Assembly (NCBI GenBank): GCA_032158295.1
Contig: CM063251.1
Location: 20,507,933 to 20,571,932 of the forward strand
Direction: 5' to 3'
Source: Pycnopodia helianthoides
Taxonomy: Eukaryota > Echinodermata > Asteroidea > Forcipulatida > Asteriidae
Length of the DNA stretch: 64,000 nt
Shown here: positions 1-12,475 of the stretch, one piece after another
How positions within the stretch are numbered: position 1 is the first letter of the stretch
Layout: each line of letters starts with the position of its first letter
Program-made: the position numbers and the translations under genes
The notes under the pieces: model-generated
Seen by the model: the letters and a program-made list of their open reading frames with translations, nothing else
What the model was told of the DNA's origin: nothing
Databases searched by the model: none

Positions 1-388
1 CACACGATGCCCTCTAACACGTTCACTACTTTCTAATGGGTCGAAATGCTATGCCCTGCCTGTAATGATGACCGATGATCCTTTTTGCATAAAGGCGGGC
101 TCGGTCTACCCCCTGTTCTTTTATCGGTCTCTCAGTACAGAGACATTTCCTAACGATTCGTGTTCGTGCTTCTGGATATGCACATCAAGCACAGAAAGGA
201 AAAAACAACACTGGGGGAAAAAACCAAGTCATCCATCCAACTGAGATAACCAGTTTAGGAACAAATCGGTAAAGCTTCACACACATCTTTATTTGATAAG
301 TACAACTAAAGTTCGTTGTCAGTGCAAACTCTAGCTCAACCAAAATTGCCCGCAAGATTCATTTTTTCTTCTGAACTAAAAATGCTTA
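1..388. other. Intergenic, nothing recognised
   Basis: AT-rich non-coding sequence up to the first MITE. I see no exon, RNA gene or repeat structure in it. Confidence 0.5.
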
Positions 389-781
389 TTAAAGGAACAT
401 TACAGAATTGGTAAGAAACAAACTTGTAAAATATACTTTTTGATCACAGATTTACATAAAACTTACACGGTCTAATGATGATGATAGTAGAAAACATCCC
501 TTGAAATATTTCTGTCTGAAATGCCATTTTGATGAGAAATGAATAAACTGATTTTCCGATTGGAGATTATCGCTCGGTGAGCGTTTTATTCATTCGTTGA
601 ATCTATATGATTTCATGCAAATGTGTAATCGGTTTTTCACTATTTTCTCGTGACCCAGATGGCCGATCGATCTCAAACTTCTACAGGTTTGTCAGTTTAT
701 GTATATGGTGGATTACGTAAAGTGTTTACACTGCCAGCAACTGTTTTGTTAGCAAAAACCAATTCTGTAATGTTCCTTTAA
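389..781 (+). mobile_element. 393-bp TTAA-ended MITE, copy 1
   Basis: The element begins TTAAAGGAACATTACAGAAT and ends with the reverse complement of that sequence, so it has terminal inverted repeats of about 24 bp. Two further copies with the same ends and the same 393-bp span lie at 10097 and 53964. The internal region (for example the AAACTTCTACAGGTTTGTCA motif) is shared but carries small indels. No reading frame is conserved between copies, so it is non-autonomous. TTAA at both ends may be the target duplication, as in piggyBac-type elements; that superfamily assignment is inference. Confidence 0.85.
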
Positions 782-1220
782 CATGTAATAGTTGTTGTTT
801 GTTCTTTTTTACGTTTTGCAAAAACACTCGACGATGATTAAAATCGACACCAAAATGTAATTTGATGTTCATGACTAACATTAAAGTTTGATCATATATA
901 GTCTATTTGAAATCAATGCAAAGAAAAGAAGATAAAAAATGTATATCCATCGGATATGCGTTCATTTTTTTCTGAGAATATTCTTGTGGACGAATGGAAT
1001 CAAGATCTATGCACGCAGTTACTTTTTTATATAAAGACAAAAATGGTTTCGCATTCAACATTCTAAATCTGAGGGTTTAATTTTGTCAAATTTGTTTCGT
1101 TTTAAAGAAGTGCTGGACACATTTACAAGGCACATGGGTACACCATCAGTAAAAGTAATGTTAATATAAAGTGGTGATGCACTATTAATCACGATGTGAT
1201 TAACAACAAATATTAAACAT
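782..1220. other. Intergenic, nothing recognised
   Basis: AT-rich non-coding DNA between the first MITE and the tRNA-like fold-back. No gene-like signal seen. Confidence 0.45.
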
Positions 1221-1568
1221 TAATATATTGTTTTGGCTTTACCTATACACCGATGTGTGTAAAGCACACTCAGTACTTTCCAGAGTCCTGTGAAAACAAA
1301 ACCCACATGCATAATTACTCGAGTGGGATTCGAACCAACGACCTTTGCCATTCTGGAGCAGATGTCCTACCACTGGACCACTCGTTAACTAGAGGCAGTT
1401 GAATCCTATATTTTAGCAGTGGTACCGCAACAATTTAATAGACGTTAAACTTTGCATTAGGGATAAAGAATATACACCAATGAATCTCACAGCTTATTTT
1501 CCTTTTACACACACATCCGTGTGTGGTTAAAACCAAATAATATTATTTATCCCCGATGCAAATTTAAC
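1221..1568. repeat. Degenerate fold-back element enclosing a tRNA-like sequence
   Basis: Positions 1221-1266 read in reverse complement closely match 1501-1546; both contain a TTTACACACA-like core followed by AAAACCAAA/AAAGCCAAAA and an AATAT(A)TTA stretch. A second, overlapping inverted match pairs 1445-1474 with 1541-1568 (GCATTAGGGATAAA against TTTATCCCCGATGC). The arms enclose the tRNA-like segment at 1316-1388. Similarity is imperfect, so this is an old copy. It could be a composite SINE or a MITE that captured a tRNA-like sequence. Confidence 0.5.
1316..1388 (-). repeat. tRNA-like (SINE head) sequence
   Basis: On the minus strand there is an A-box-like TGGTCCAGTGGTAGG and, about 30 nt later, a B-box-like GGTTCGAATCCC. 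The D-arm GTCC/GGAC pairs perfectly. The T-arm has one mismatch, the anticodon stem pairs poorly, and the acceptor is irregular. This is the usual picture of a tRNA-derived SINE or tRNA pseudogene rather than a working tRNA. Confidence 0.5.
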
Positions 1569-4489
1569 ATTATATTAAATTAAACATAATGTATCTAAAA
1601 CCTCACTTGCAACAAGGTTGTAAGAACTATTCCCTTTGAGACTTGTATTAAAGACTACGTCATTTATTCTTCGAGAAAAATGATGATTGCTGACTATGAC
1701 TTGAAAAGGTACTTTCATAAAAAGCAGCTCCTTTTGTGACAAAGTATAAAATAAACAAATCAAGTCCTTCTGTTATATTTTTGGATATGAAAGTATGTAT
1801 AAAATGTTTATCACTTCATAGGTTTACCGTTCTAATATAGTGGATTAGTAGCAGTGGCAAGGTGAGACACTTGGTGTGGAGGGCAAGCTGGGGCAAGTAC
1901 ATCATTTGATGGGGGCTGCTTAACGTATTTCGAAACTTTCATCTGTGCATTTTTTGTTCTTCAATCTCATTTCGGGCAAGGGGGCGAGGGTTCTTCCCCA
2001 TGCCCCCCGCCCCCTCTGGTTACGACACTAATTAGTGCAGGATAAACACATCAAAGCAAGATGAAATATTCACTTCCCTTCGAATTTCACACCTTTTTCC
2101 CCTTTTTTCACCAGTTTGGGAAGATGACCCGTAATTGACAATTTCCAGTTTTATTTTTAACAGCTTCAAGTTGATCTATCTTTTTTTTTTTTTTTCCAAG
2201 GCTCTCCTGATTGGCCAACCTGGAAATTGAATAAGATAACTTGTTTATCCCCCTCTTCTTTTCTGGAGAATTGAGTGAGACGTTCAGATCACGGCTAATT
2301 TGGACAAAGATAAGAACACGTACCCCCACAATAGATCTTCATCAGCGAGCTGCGATTTATGTTCTGCATCAAACACAGATCAGTGGGACTCGAACTGCAC
2401 ATCAGGGAATAGTATGTCACCTCTTCGGGTATATGATGCTCCAATCATTACTAAGGTAGGGAATCAGACAAGGCCGCCTTACGAAGACATAATGGTGTCT
2501 AAAAAAGAAATTCCATGGAAGCCGCAGGTTTTTCCCATCACAGGGTGATCAACGATGGCTTGTTTAAGACCGAATTGCTTTGAATAAATAATCGTGCCAA
2601 AGTTTACCCTCTCCATTATGATTAACTCATTGTACAGAGTGGAAACATATGGAATGGTACCAAACACTGTTTTTTTTTTTCTTCTATATTGTTGTATTCC
2701 TTGTAAAGTGAATCAACACTGACTGACAGAGATTGATTCTGGGTATACACTGTGCCCTTATGTCTAAATGGAACAAATGTTACAATATTTAGGCCACTTA
2801 GAATCAATCCGTCGTAGAAAATAGGCCTTTTTATCTATCGGCCATATGGGTGTCAGGCCTTGACGTACGCTCATCCGTGAGACTTGACCAGTTCGACAGA
2901 TTTCCCATACAATCCCGACGGTTTCCCCAAACAAAAATTGAAAACAAACCCGATGATTTCGGGGGGCCCCACAAAGACAAAAGTGCCTCCCGATGGTATA
3001 GAGAAGAGTTTTTTTGGAGGGACGTTTGGTGTTCGTTACAGACGACCCGCACGCATTACCACTATCTGCTCTGTGCTGTTCCGCACGTGGGACTGTTTAC
3101 CATGCCCCGTGATATGACATGAAGGGGGCCTAGTAGAGTTGCGGAGCAGTGCTCGGGCGGTTGAAGTCCTGCCACGCGTTATACTCTGCATTAAACAGAC
3201 GCGCATGTAACGTCGTTCCATCAACCGAGATACCATTGAATGGCATCAATAACTCCTTACCAAAACCGAGTCCCTTAAAATTGTAACCCCAGGTTTTGAA
3301 TAAAAATGTCTTTACATGGTCGATGAAATGCATCTTTTAACACAATATTTTGACGTGGTTGGTAGCATGTTGTTGTTTTTTATACGTAAACAAATTTACG
3401 AAATATTGTAGAAGCGTTTTAGAAAAACACCCTCAATCAAACTTAAACATGTACTGCATGAGACGCGAAATTACCTCTTATTCTCGTGTATGCGGTGAGC
3501 ATGAAAATGTTATCTTTGAAGGGCCCTGGCATGCTCAATCAAATATGTAAAGGTTACTGGAACATTCTGCCAGGGTAATCAGACCTTGTTCGCATTGACT
3601 GTTTGTTTCTGTTTTGTCTGCTTTTATCACTAGCTTTTCGTTTATCAATGAATAGGCCTAAATGAATGAATAAATGAATGAATGACATACTAGGGGAAAG
3701 GGGGTTCTCCGCACCCCTGTGTAATTTTAAGCATACATACTCATTTCAAAGAGAGTCTAGTTTAATATCCCAAAAGGCCGCATACTAAAAGCCACATTTG
3801 CCATGATTAAGATTTACCTTTCAAAGTTCAATAGGGGTGTGAAAGTGTTTTCAGACCGACCCCCCCCCCCCCCTCCACCTCACCGTACCGACCCTGGCTA
3901 AATAATCTGGACGCAAACCCCAATGATACACTTTAGAAAGTCTGGAAAACTTCTCGTTTGTGGTACCCCCCCCCCCTATATTGAGCTAGCCTCTCTTTAA
4001 CGGGAAGCTTGGTGTTTTTGAGGTAAAGACACAAGTGTTAGAATGCGGAAGACATTGGTTCGATTGACACAAGTGTCGGTTTATGACTTCGATCTCCGTC
4101 TATTTGTCTCACTGTTTCGCCCAGAAGGGCTCGTCGTCTAAAAAAAAAACGCCGAACAGTTCTGGGAAAACATGGGCCTAAAGGGAAACATGGTCTATGG
4201 GAAAAAATAGGCCCCAAAAAACCTAGAATTAACTATCCAGTAAATTTCCCTGGCTTTGAAAAGGCCCCAGTTGTGATTTTGAACTAGAACGCCATCCACG
4301 CTCTTCCTCGAAACTTCTCACACACTCATTACATTAAGTGAGAAGTGTCGAGACTTGACGATCAAAAAACACAAGTCCGGCCATAATGTGTTTGTATTTT
4401 TCAACGTGTAAACTCAGTCACCATAGCGTCTTTCCGTTTCGGCCCCGTGGGAGCGAGCGAGAGCTCTCTCGTCCCAAGTCCCGGACTTC

Positions 4490-4516
4490 AAAAAAAAAAA
4501 AAAAAAAAAAAAAAAA
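4490..4516. repeat. Poly(A) run (27 A)
   Basis: Uninterrupted homopolymer. No upstream retrogene body was recognised, so it is probably a simple repeat rather than a retroposon tail. Confidence 0.9.
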
Positions 4517-5296
4517 CAGGGAGTACCGCGTTCGTTTTTTTTTCCCCACGATGTGTAAGCATGATCATCAGAGAGTTGTTGTCAAGTTCATAGAGAAAAT
4601 AAATTAATCTCTTCGTGGAAGCTATAGCAACTCAAACAGAGCTGTTTGTTTATGTAATTCAGGCTGTATTTAGCCATCAGTATGTCGAGGCTTTGACAAA
4701 CAGTGGCGCGATCGTGGGGTGGACGAGCGTGCTGAAGCCCCCCCCCCCCCGGCCGAGTGGTCCAGTCACCCGGAGTGGTAGTTACACCAAACCAATAATA
4801 CAGATCGTTATTTTAATTAGACTGTTTCTACAAGTATTTGTATAAAGTATATTGTTTCAATCAGTTTGTCTTACTCGATCCAACCACATGCGATCATATC
4901 TGGTCTTTAGATATCCAACATCAGGGTAGCCGTGGCTTATACATTGTCCGGTATTAAAATACCCGATGAAAAGCAATGGGATTTCTCCAGCCCGTACGAG
5001 CAACACCGCAACGTAGTCAAATACACTCAGCAAATATTTGAGAAACTCTGCATGGCTACTATGGCAACTACATTATATTGAGTCACCACCATGTAGTTTA
5101 CTTCGTTGTCAGGCAAAAGACCACCCCGCTCTGATTCAAGACCGAGAAAATCAGCTAGCCGGTTTTTATTAAACATTAATCGAGTAAGTTACTGCTCAAC
5201 CAGAGTATAGAGCGGAGGTTGGGGGATGAAGGACCCTCAAGGATGCACTGCGAGACGGTAGGAGGACGGGAGGGTACCCGCTGAAGATGCGGTCCC

Positions 5297-5330
5297 AGAG
5301 AGAGAGAGAGAGAGAGAGAGAAAAAAAAAA
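5297..5330. repeat. (AG)n followed by poly(A)
   Basis: About 12 AG dinucleotides run directly into about 10 A residues. Confidence 0.9.
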
Positions 5331-8300
5331 GCTCCTCCACCAAGACCGTGACCACAAAACACAAACTAAGAGATAAGTGTTGACAATGCGAGTGGAACAG
5401 ATGGAGAACGGTGTTCAGTGAAGGTGGCTATTCTAAAGTAAAGTTGTCTTGATTCTGAAAATAGATAAACATTGACTTTTAAGAAAAAAAAGTACAAAAT
5501 GCATTAAAACTTTTTCTCGGAGTAAAAGTGTTGATTTTTGTAAAGTAAACAACCTACTTTAATGATAACATTTTCAAAGTAGTGTTTAAACACTTCTTAT
5601 TATTGCAAGATACTTTAATGTTCCTATTGAAAATAACATTTAAAGAAGAGTAAAATGTTATACGTCAGCGATGTGTACATCTTACTTCGAGTTCGTATGT
5701 GTGGTTTACCCTTTGCGAACTTCTGTTAAAGAGCACTCGAAACCAAATATTCCGGTGATTTTTTGACAGGAAGGTGTTGAAATCTTTGGTGCGAAAAGCT
5801 CTCGTTACGAAGAATGCGACTTTACCCCAAAATTTGAGAGTAAAGTATGACAATTTGGTTGAAGTCAGTCGGATAACTAACCCTGCGGTCCTGCACGTGG
5901 AGATTTAAATATAATTCAAATCTTTTGACGGTTGAGAGTTTCCATCGACATCTGTTCATTTAAACGTTGACATTCAGCTATTAACATGACCTCTAAGGGC
6001 TGTGTCATTATTCATCATCTTCCCTACACAGGTAGCTGAAAGCCTACAGGTTACAGTGCTAGTCGCTTTAAGGACCCAAGCTCCATTGCAAAGAGATTAC
6101 AAATAATATGCACTCTTGTCAAGGGTAGTGTGCACAGATAAATTTTGCTAAGCAGAATCATGTTCCAACCCCACGTGTGTCAAGTAATAAGTTCTCCAGC
6201 TTGCAATATTAGTAGTTTAAGTACAGTAGTCTTGTATGACTTACGGCAGATCTCAGTTATGACAAAGAATCGAGACAATATTACAATTGGTGACTCTCTA
6301 CTCGTTAGACCACCCCGACACTTCAAGCCCTTCAACGCGACAATCAAACCTAATTCATGCAATTGACTCCAATCTAGAGTGCTTCGATTTCACCTCGTCA
6401 GTTTCGATTTTCTGTCTCATTTCTGTCGAAAGTGTTATAATTCAAATACAGCATTCCGTGAGAACCACGGAGTAAACTAGCTAATAGCATGAATGTTAAG
6501 TTCGTGTCATTGCATGGGGTTGTGAATGGAATGACTTGTGTTAGTGAGGTGCCCAGTGCTGGCATCGCAGTGGAGAAAAATTAACATAAAACTCATCGTG
6601 TACACTGCATCATACAATGAACATTCATCTACTAATGTTGTAAAATGGAATGTGACTTTACATTTTGGAACACCAAACGACCACAAAAATTGTCACCAAG
6701 AACGCCCCCTGTTGACTCTGTCAACGGATGAAAGTCCTATTATAACAACGTTAGTCATTTAACTATAATTGATGGTCATTTTCATCTGCAAATTGGAAGT
6801 GAAGCACAGTCATAGCCCCACCCCCTCCACCCTCACAGTTTCCAGTCTACTAACTAGTTCCAGCTATTCACCATTTTGTCAATGAGACATACAACTGTAA
6901 AGTTAAAAGTGTATTGATTTATTTTTAAAGGTTATGGGTAGAGCTAACAAAATAGTCGCAGACGATGTTCTTGTCTTGTGTTTTCAACCATATACACGAA
7001 ATAACAAAAAAATGTGGAAATTTTGGCTTACTCCGTTGTGTGTGTCAGTAGAAAACAGTGAAAAACAATGCACAATGTTCAGTATGTGAACACATTGTCC
7101 TTAATTTTGGTTGTAACAACCGAATTCAGCTGTTGCGGTTTTTGTGTGTGTTTTTTCAGATTTATCGAATATGACTTCGTTTCAGAGGGAAATATTTCAT
7201 AGAAAAGTGGTTCTAGTATGAGCTTCAAAATCAGTAAGCTTCCAGACTAAAATTAAACAATGTTGTTTTTTATCCTTATTACCAATCCTGTATAACACCT
7301 TTAAAATGATAATAAATAAATTTTTAAAACAGCAATAAAGGCTATCAAACAAACATCCATAAATCTCACAAAGAACCAAGCACCATAGCCAAATATTTCA
7401 GTTAAAATGCACAAATAAGTCAAACATGACTGATTTGTCATTAACTATCAAATTCTCCCCTGTCCATCTGACAATCTCATCAGGTTAATAACATAACAGA
7501 ACATGTTACTGCTGTGGCTTCATGGCTATTCCTCTGCACGGTGATCACTCGATCGTGATGATGTTCGGACAGACCAGTCCCCCCTCAAAGCACCAATGTT
7601 GAACTGTCTCTTTAATGCACACATGTAGTTCACATCGCGCCGGTGTGTTGTTGACTGTTGATCCTGATGCTCTGCTGGCAGAGAGGTAGACAGTAGTCCT
7701 AGTGCCACTGTTGTACTTTCCATTTTGAACTAATGAGCGCAACATAGACCAACGGGGGCAATGTTATCGATCAACCTCGGCTTATAAGGACGAGTTGACC
7801 TAGTTTCGGTATCATTGCAGGAACCCCCACCCTAACCCCAGACAGACTCTATTCCAGACCCTCGCATCTGTCAGAGCCTCGTTGTAGCAGAAGACACTGC
7901 TTAAACGTGCTTTTGTTTTTGTTAAGCAGAATTTAGGAGGGGGACCAGTAAGAGTTAATGCCTACTACATTATAGCGTCTTGGTTGGCAGCGTGTGCATT
8001 CTTTTACTAAGCATGGATTCCCATGTTAAGTCAATTTGTGCGCTTCTCTATCTGTGATAGTTAAAGACTCACGCCGTGCTGTCTTCCATAGCGCGTTTAG
8101 GTTTTACTCCACATAGAAATTTGGCTGGTAGTGATTGTTATCTACAAAGGATGTGTTCGTGATGAACATCGGGTTCTGCCATTTGCATGGCCCTCTATAT
8201 ACGGGTCGCTTTATATAAACCAGGGAAGACAGACTCCTTCCCCTGTCTGCAGTTTCTGGACCTATGAGTGACCCCTGTGTAACCCTTCCCTTACATCACC

Positions 8301-10096
8301 TCTTGATCCTAGCACCCAAACCTCCTTCTTTCCAGCTGTGGTATTTCATATTAATCACCTCCCCTCGTTAGTTAGTGTCACACCAATGCAGAAAGTGCAC
8401 AGCGCACAGACTATGTTCACACCCAAATAGCCGTTGGGGGAATTCACTCCCAAAATAGCCGTCGGGTATGCTGTCCATCTTGAAGTCATTTTCACCTGAT
8501 CTTTAACTTGAAACTCAAGATTTGTTTACTTGACCTCGTCAATCATTTGAATCCTTCCTAAATTGATCTGCATTTTAAGGAACTTTTGACTATACATCAG
8601 GGATACAATTATTCTAAGGTGATTGTGTTTTTCTACTCTAATTACGTCATACTAATTAAAAGTACACCGCAGTTTACTTGACCTTATCATTAACTTTGTG
8701 CTATATCACACTCAATAAGTGGTTTGTTTGTTGTTTGTTTGTTTGTTTCTGTTTTTTTATTTTCTGTGTGGGTGGATTAATAAGTTTAATTGTTACCTGT
8801 CAAAAGTATTTCTGGAAAAAAAAAACATTTAGAGGACGCTAAATTTTTACAAATTAACCAAACTCATTTCAGTTTACACTATTAACAAAGTGGCATAGTT
8901 TATTTCAATAATTCAGTGTACCATTGTTGTTTTAAATGGGCTGTGGAAGATCAGTAACAAATGATTGTTTCATTCAAACAATTGCAAATGGATATTTTGT
9001 TGTTGTTTAGAATTACTTATTCAATAACTTGGCTAATATTCTGCTCTCGTTATTGGAAATTGTCGATTGGATTTGGGGCTTAAAAGATCTCAGCTGAATC
9101 CAAATCGAACCAGAACCAACAATTCTCAAAGTTAACATGATGAGATCTCTCTTGACCTTATGTTTTATTCATTTTAACATCATTATGGGTTGTGAGTAAC
9201 ACTAACAAGTGGTCTGTTGAACTGGAAAATATAACTGAAACAGACATATGTTATTCAACTCCAGTTTGACTTAAACGTTTTATTATATGTCGTGAATATC
9301 AGAATGAATTTGCCATTTATTGGGACTACACATACTGTCACGAACGTACTTTTTTGTTATTGTATTGAAAAATCAAAAACATATCTCCCGGGATGCTGGA
9401 TGCTGTGGTCTGATCACAGCGGCGCAAGATTCAAGTGTTTTGTCTGATGTGACGTTTCTGTTCTGGTCGTCACTGCGAGACAGACTGTCAGTTAATGCCT
9501 GTATCATCTGCTCTCAAACCACTGGCTACGGGGACTGGAAGCTGTTGCTCATCACACCAACGTGGTGTTTTCGAAAACACTGGTTTGGCTGCGGCTTGGG
9601 TTATTTAGGCCGTCTGAAGCGAATGTTGGCTGGCTACACGATGACTGAATTATGAACTGGTGTCGAAGCCGTAGTGCGTTGCTATTGAGTTGTTATCACA
9701 GTCAGCGTTTCATTGTCACCAACTCATTAATGATAAAGATGAACATCTCAACATCGAGTCATGACCATCGTATCATAAATAATGAAGATGACGTCATCGT
9801 TACATCACTACCTCACCACAACCATCAGTTACTGTCATTATTATTAACTTACACCGATCATTGTGCTTATTTTTTAATAAGATATATCAATTTGTAAGTC
9901 ACAAAAAATGGAATGATCTGTCGCAAATTGCTTACCAACCATTCTGACCTGTGGCGTAAGTGCAAACATGTCAGTAACCTCGCATTTCGACCCTATAGTC
10001 GAGTCTTTTTCAAAGGCTAAAACAGTCACCACGTTATCAAGGTATTACTAATGAATATGATATAATCAATTCACCATAATCATCACACATTAACAG

Positions 10097-10489
10097 TTAA
10101 AGGAACGTTACAGAATTGGTAAGAACAAAACTTGTAAAATATACTTTTTGATCACAGATACATAAAACTTACACGGTCTAATGATGATGATAGTAGAAAA
10201 CATCCCTTGAAATATTTCTGTCTGAAATGCCATATTTGATGAGAAATGAATACACTAATTTTCCGATTGGAGTTTATCGCTCAGTGAGCGTTTTATTCAT
10301 TTGTTGAATCTATATGATTTCGTGCAAAATGTGTTATCGGTTTTTCACTATTTTCTCGTGACCCAGATGGCCGATCGATCTCAAACTTCTACAGGTTTGT
10401 CAGTTTATGTATATGGTGGATTACATAAAGTGCTTACACTGCCAGCAACTATTTTGTTAGCAAAAACCAATTCTGTAATGTTCCTTTAA
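10097..10489 (+). mobile_element. 393-bp TTAA-ended MITE, copy 2
   Basis: Same orientation and same length as the copy at 389-781, with the same TTAAAGGAAC...GTTCCTTTAA termini and very similar internal sequence. It lies about 1 kb upstream of Hox1 exon 1. Its apparent 62-codon ORF is not kept in frame in the other copies, so it is treated as non-coding. Confidence 0.85.
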
Positions 10490-10721
10490 AGATGAAGTCA
10501 TTATCATTGTTATTCAATCAACGCCGTAATCATCACCATGACAGCTACTCAGAAGGCAACAACAAGAAGACAAGAGTAAACAATCAGGTGACAACAAAAC
10601 TGCTAAGTAGACAAAATGCTTCCAAGCACAGAGGAATATGAGGGCAAATTCATGGACAACATTGCCGTTCGATAAATTATTTGTAGCTTCTTCTTTTTTT
10701 GTTTCCAGTTTTGCTGATTTT

Positions 10722-10860
10722 ACAGAGAGCTAAGATTGTTCTTAACTGTGTATCAATCTTAATTGCTAAGCAAAGTGTGATGTCACAACAGAGTTTGCTA
10801 AATGGTACTATCGGCAACTCATCTTAAGATGAATCTTAGTGCTTGTTGAAATCGGGCCCA
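10722..10860. repeat. Dispersed repeat, copy A
   Basis: The reverse complement of this segment (motifs CACTTTGCTTAGCAATTAAG and ACACAGTTAAGA, ending in a GATTTCA...GCACT block) resembles 56118-56258, which reads CACTTTGCTTGGCAATTGAA and ACACAGTTAAGA. A shorter, weaker relative is near 61540-61600. It is an old interspersed repeat of unknown class. Confidence 0.5.
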
Positions 10861-10989
10861 GGTAGATTTTGCAAAACAGCCATCCATTATAAATAATTAA
10901 ACCCACTTACCCTTATCCCTCTACGTCGTGACGTACTTTATCACAACAATAACTTCACAGATTTCCTGCGGTCCAATGCAATTTTGTTT

Positions 10990-11496
10990 TCTTATTTTTT
11001 AAGCAGTTCATTTGTGCCCTGCGTGCGAAAGTTTTATGAGTCGGTTGTTTTTCCGACAACTGATTATTTTTGATTTGTCATTAGGCGAAACATAGCTGCT
11101 CACTTGTCATAATGTTAGGTCTTGTGCGTAATTTTCTCCTCGTGTACATTTCAATCCGCTGACAATATTACATTTTAACCATTTATGGAAATTGTCGTTA
11201 TGAATGGGCACTGCATGTCAACACACCACACAATCACACTATTTTGACATCACAGCGGTGTGAGAAACATCGCCCGTCGTGATTGGTCCGTGTTGGGTCA
11301 CATGGGTTGAGACTCATTGACACTGCGTTCTGATGGGCCGTGATCTTGCAGTCAACTCTCGTTCTATCTGTAAACAGCTGCGATGGTCCGGAGTGTGCTG
11401 GGACTGAGAGATAGTACACTAAGTCGGGAGCACGGAGTTTCACGGACTCATTCACCGCACCGGAGCGGCAGAGAGAGGCTAGGCAAAAGACAAATC
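10990..11496 (+). promoter_or_regulatory. Candidate Hox1 promoter / 5'UTR region
   Basis: Immediately upstream of Hox1 exon 1. An inverted CCAAT-type motif (GATTGGT) lies at 11281-11287. At 11295-11310 there is an imperfect direct repeat of nuclear-receptor half-sites, GGGTCA-catg-GGTTGA (spacing 4). No convincing TATA box is visible. The transcription start cannot be placed from sequence alone. A stop codon at 11371-11373 closes the Hox1 frame upstream. Confidence 0.35.
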
Positions 11497-12097
11497 ATGG
11501 AGAAATCGGCGGCCACGATGGGGCCAACTTTCGCTGACTACGGTGACCACGGTGGGGTGTATTCCACCATGAGGGGCCTGGACTATGTAGGGAACATGAC
11601 CCAGGGGTTGTATCATGGTAAGCACTATGCGACTTTGGAGTCGCACGGACCTCAGACTCAGACAGGTTGCTTCTCGCATCTTAGCGATCACACTGGCCAG
11701 AGAATTCATGATTTAAATCCCACGGGTTGTGCTTTGAATTATATATACAGCGGTGCATCGTATACGTACAGCAGCTCCGATGCGAACCCTTATCAGCAGA
11801 GCACCACGGACAGTAACGGGAACGGCGTTGATTATGCCCACATCCAGCGGCATGGGAGGACAACCTCGTCCACACCCACCGCACACTACAACGGTAATTA
11901 TAGCGAGAATGCCACCAGTTTGAACACCACACCGGCGAGGAGCTCTCGGCTTGACCAGGGAAGCGATTCACGGCCGGTGAACAGTGACCCGGACCGGCAG
12001 ACGACTACAGCGGCCACGGCACCTGCTGAACCGCAGCCGAACGGGGAGACAGGCATGTACAACTGGATGAAAATCAAGAGAAAACCACCCAAAACAG
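11497..12097 (+). CDS. Hox1: Hox1 (labial-class) exon 1: N-terminus and hexapeptide
   Basis: First coding exon of an anterior Hox transcription factor, which acts in the nucleus as a DNA-binding regulator of anterior body patterning together with PBC partners (family knowledge). The ATG at 11497 is preferred because it has A at -3 and G at +4 and starts a plausible N-terminus (MEKSAATMGPTFADYG...). An in-frame ATG at 11383, just after an in-frame TAA (11371), would add 38 Ser/Arg-rich residues; another in-frame ATG is at 11518. The exon is rich in Tyr, Ser, Thr and Asn, as is usual for Hox N-termini. Near its end is the PBC-binding hexapeptide, residues 188-193 (YNWMKI) followed by KRKPPKT; Hox1 proteins usually have FDWMK. 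The exon ends ACAG|GTAAGC, leaving phase 1. Failure to splice would add about 27 residues and stop at 12184-12186, giving a protein without a homeodomain. Confidence 0.9.
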
Positions 12098-12475
12098 GTA
12101 AGCTCATTGCACCTATGATTAATGACATCTCTCAGTCTTACAGCATACAGGTGGTTCAAACTCATACATTGTGTACCGGCTTTTGATAATCCAATTTAAC
12201 ATCTACATGAGCGGTTATTTATTATAGAAATATCCAACCTTTGTTCAGATATGTTTTTCAAATTCATCACCTCAGCGTAACGTTTGTTTGTCCTCAGAAA
12301 CACACTATTGGATGCCGATGTTCAGTTACCTCCCAAAAGGCAATGACCTGCATAACTGAACTTCCGTCTGTATTCCCCCCTATCACGGATTCGGGTGTTC
12401 TTCCCTAACACCATATCCCTATCGATGTATCGCACCTTCTTTCTTTTCTTTTTTCATTTTAAACGGTGTACACAG

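Larger units (their letters stand above)
1569..10096. other. Upstream intergenic region, no gene recognised
   Basis: About 8.5 kb without an exon I can support. Near 1850-2035 is a G/C-homopolymer-rich stretch ending GGTTACGACAC, which resembles a dispersed-repeat remnant. Other contents are homopolymer runs (for example C-rich tracts near 3860, 3967 and 4740), simple repeats listed separately, and many chance ORFs of 60-110 codons with no family resemblance. It may contain Hox1 upstream control elements, but none is obvious by eye. Confidence 0.45.

Noticed and set aside
2370..2440. B-box-like GTTCGAGTCCC on the minus strand
   Set aside because: No A box at the right distance and no tRNA fold.
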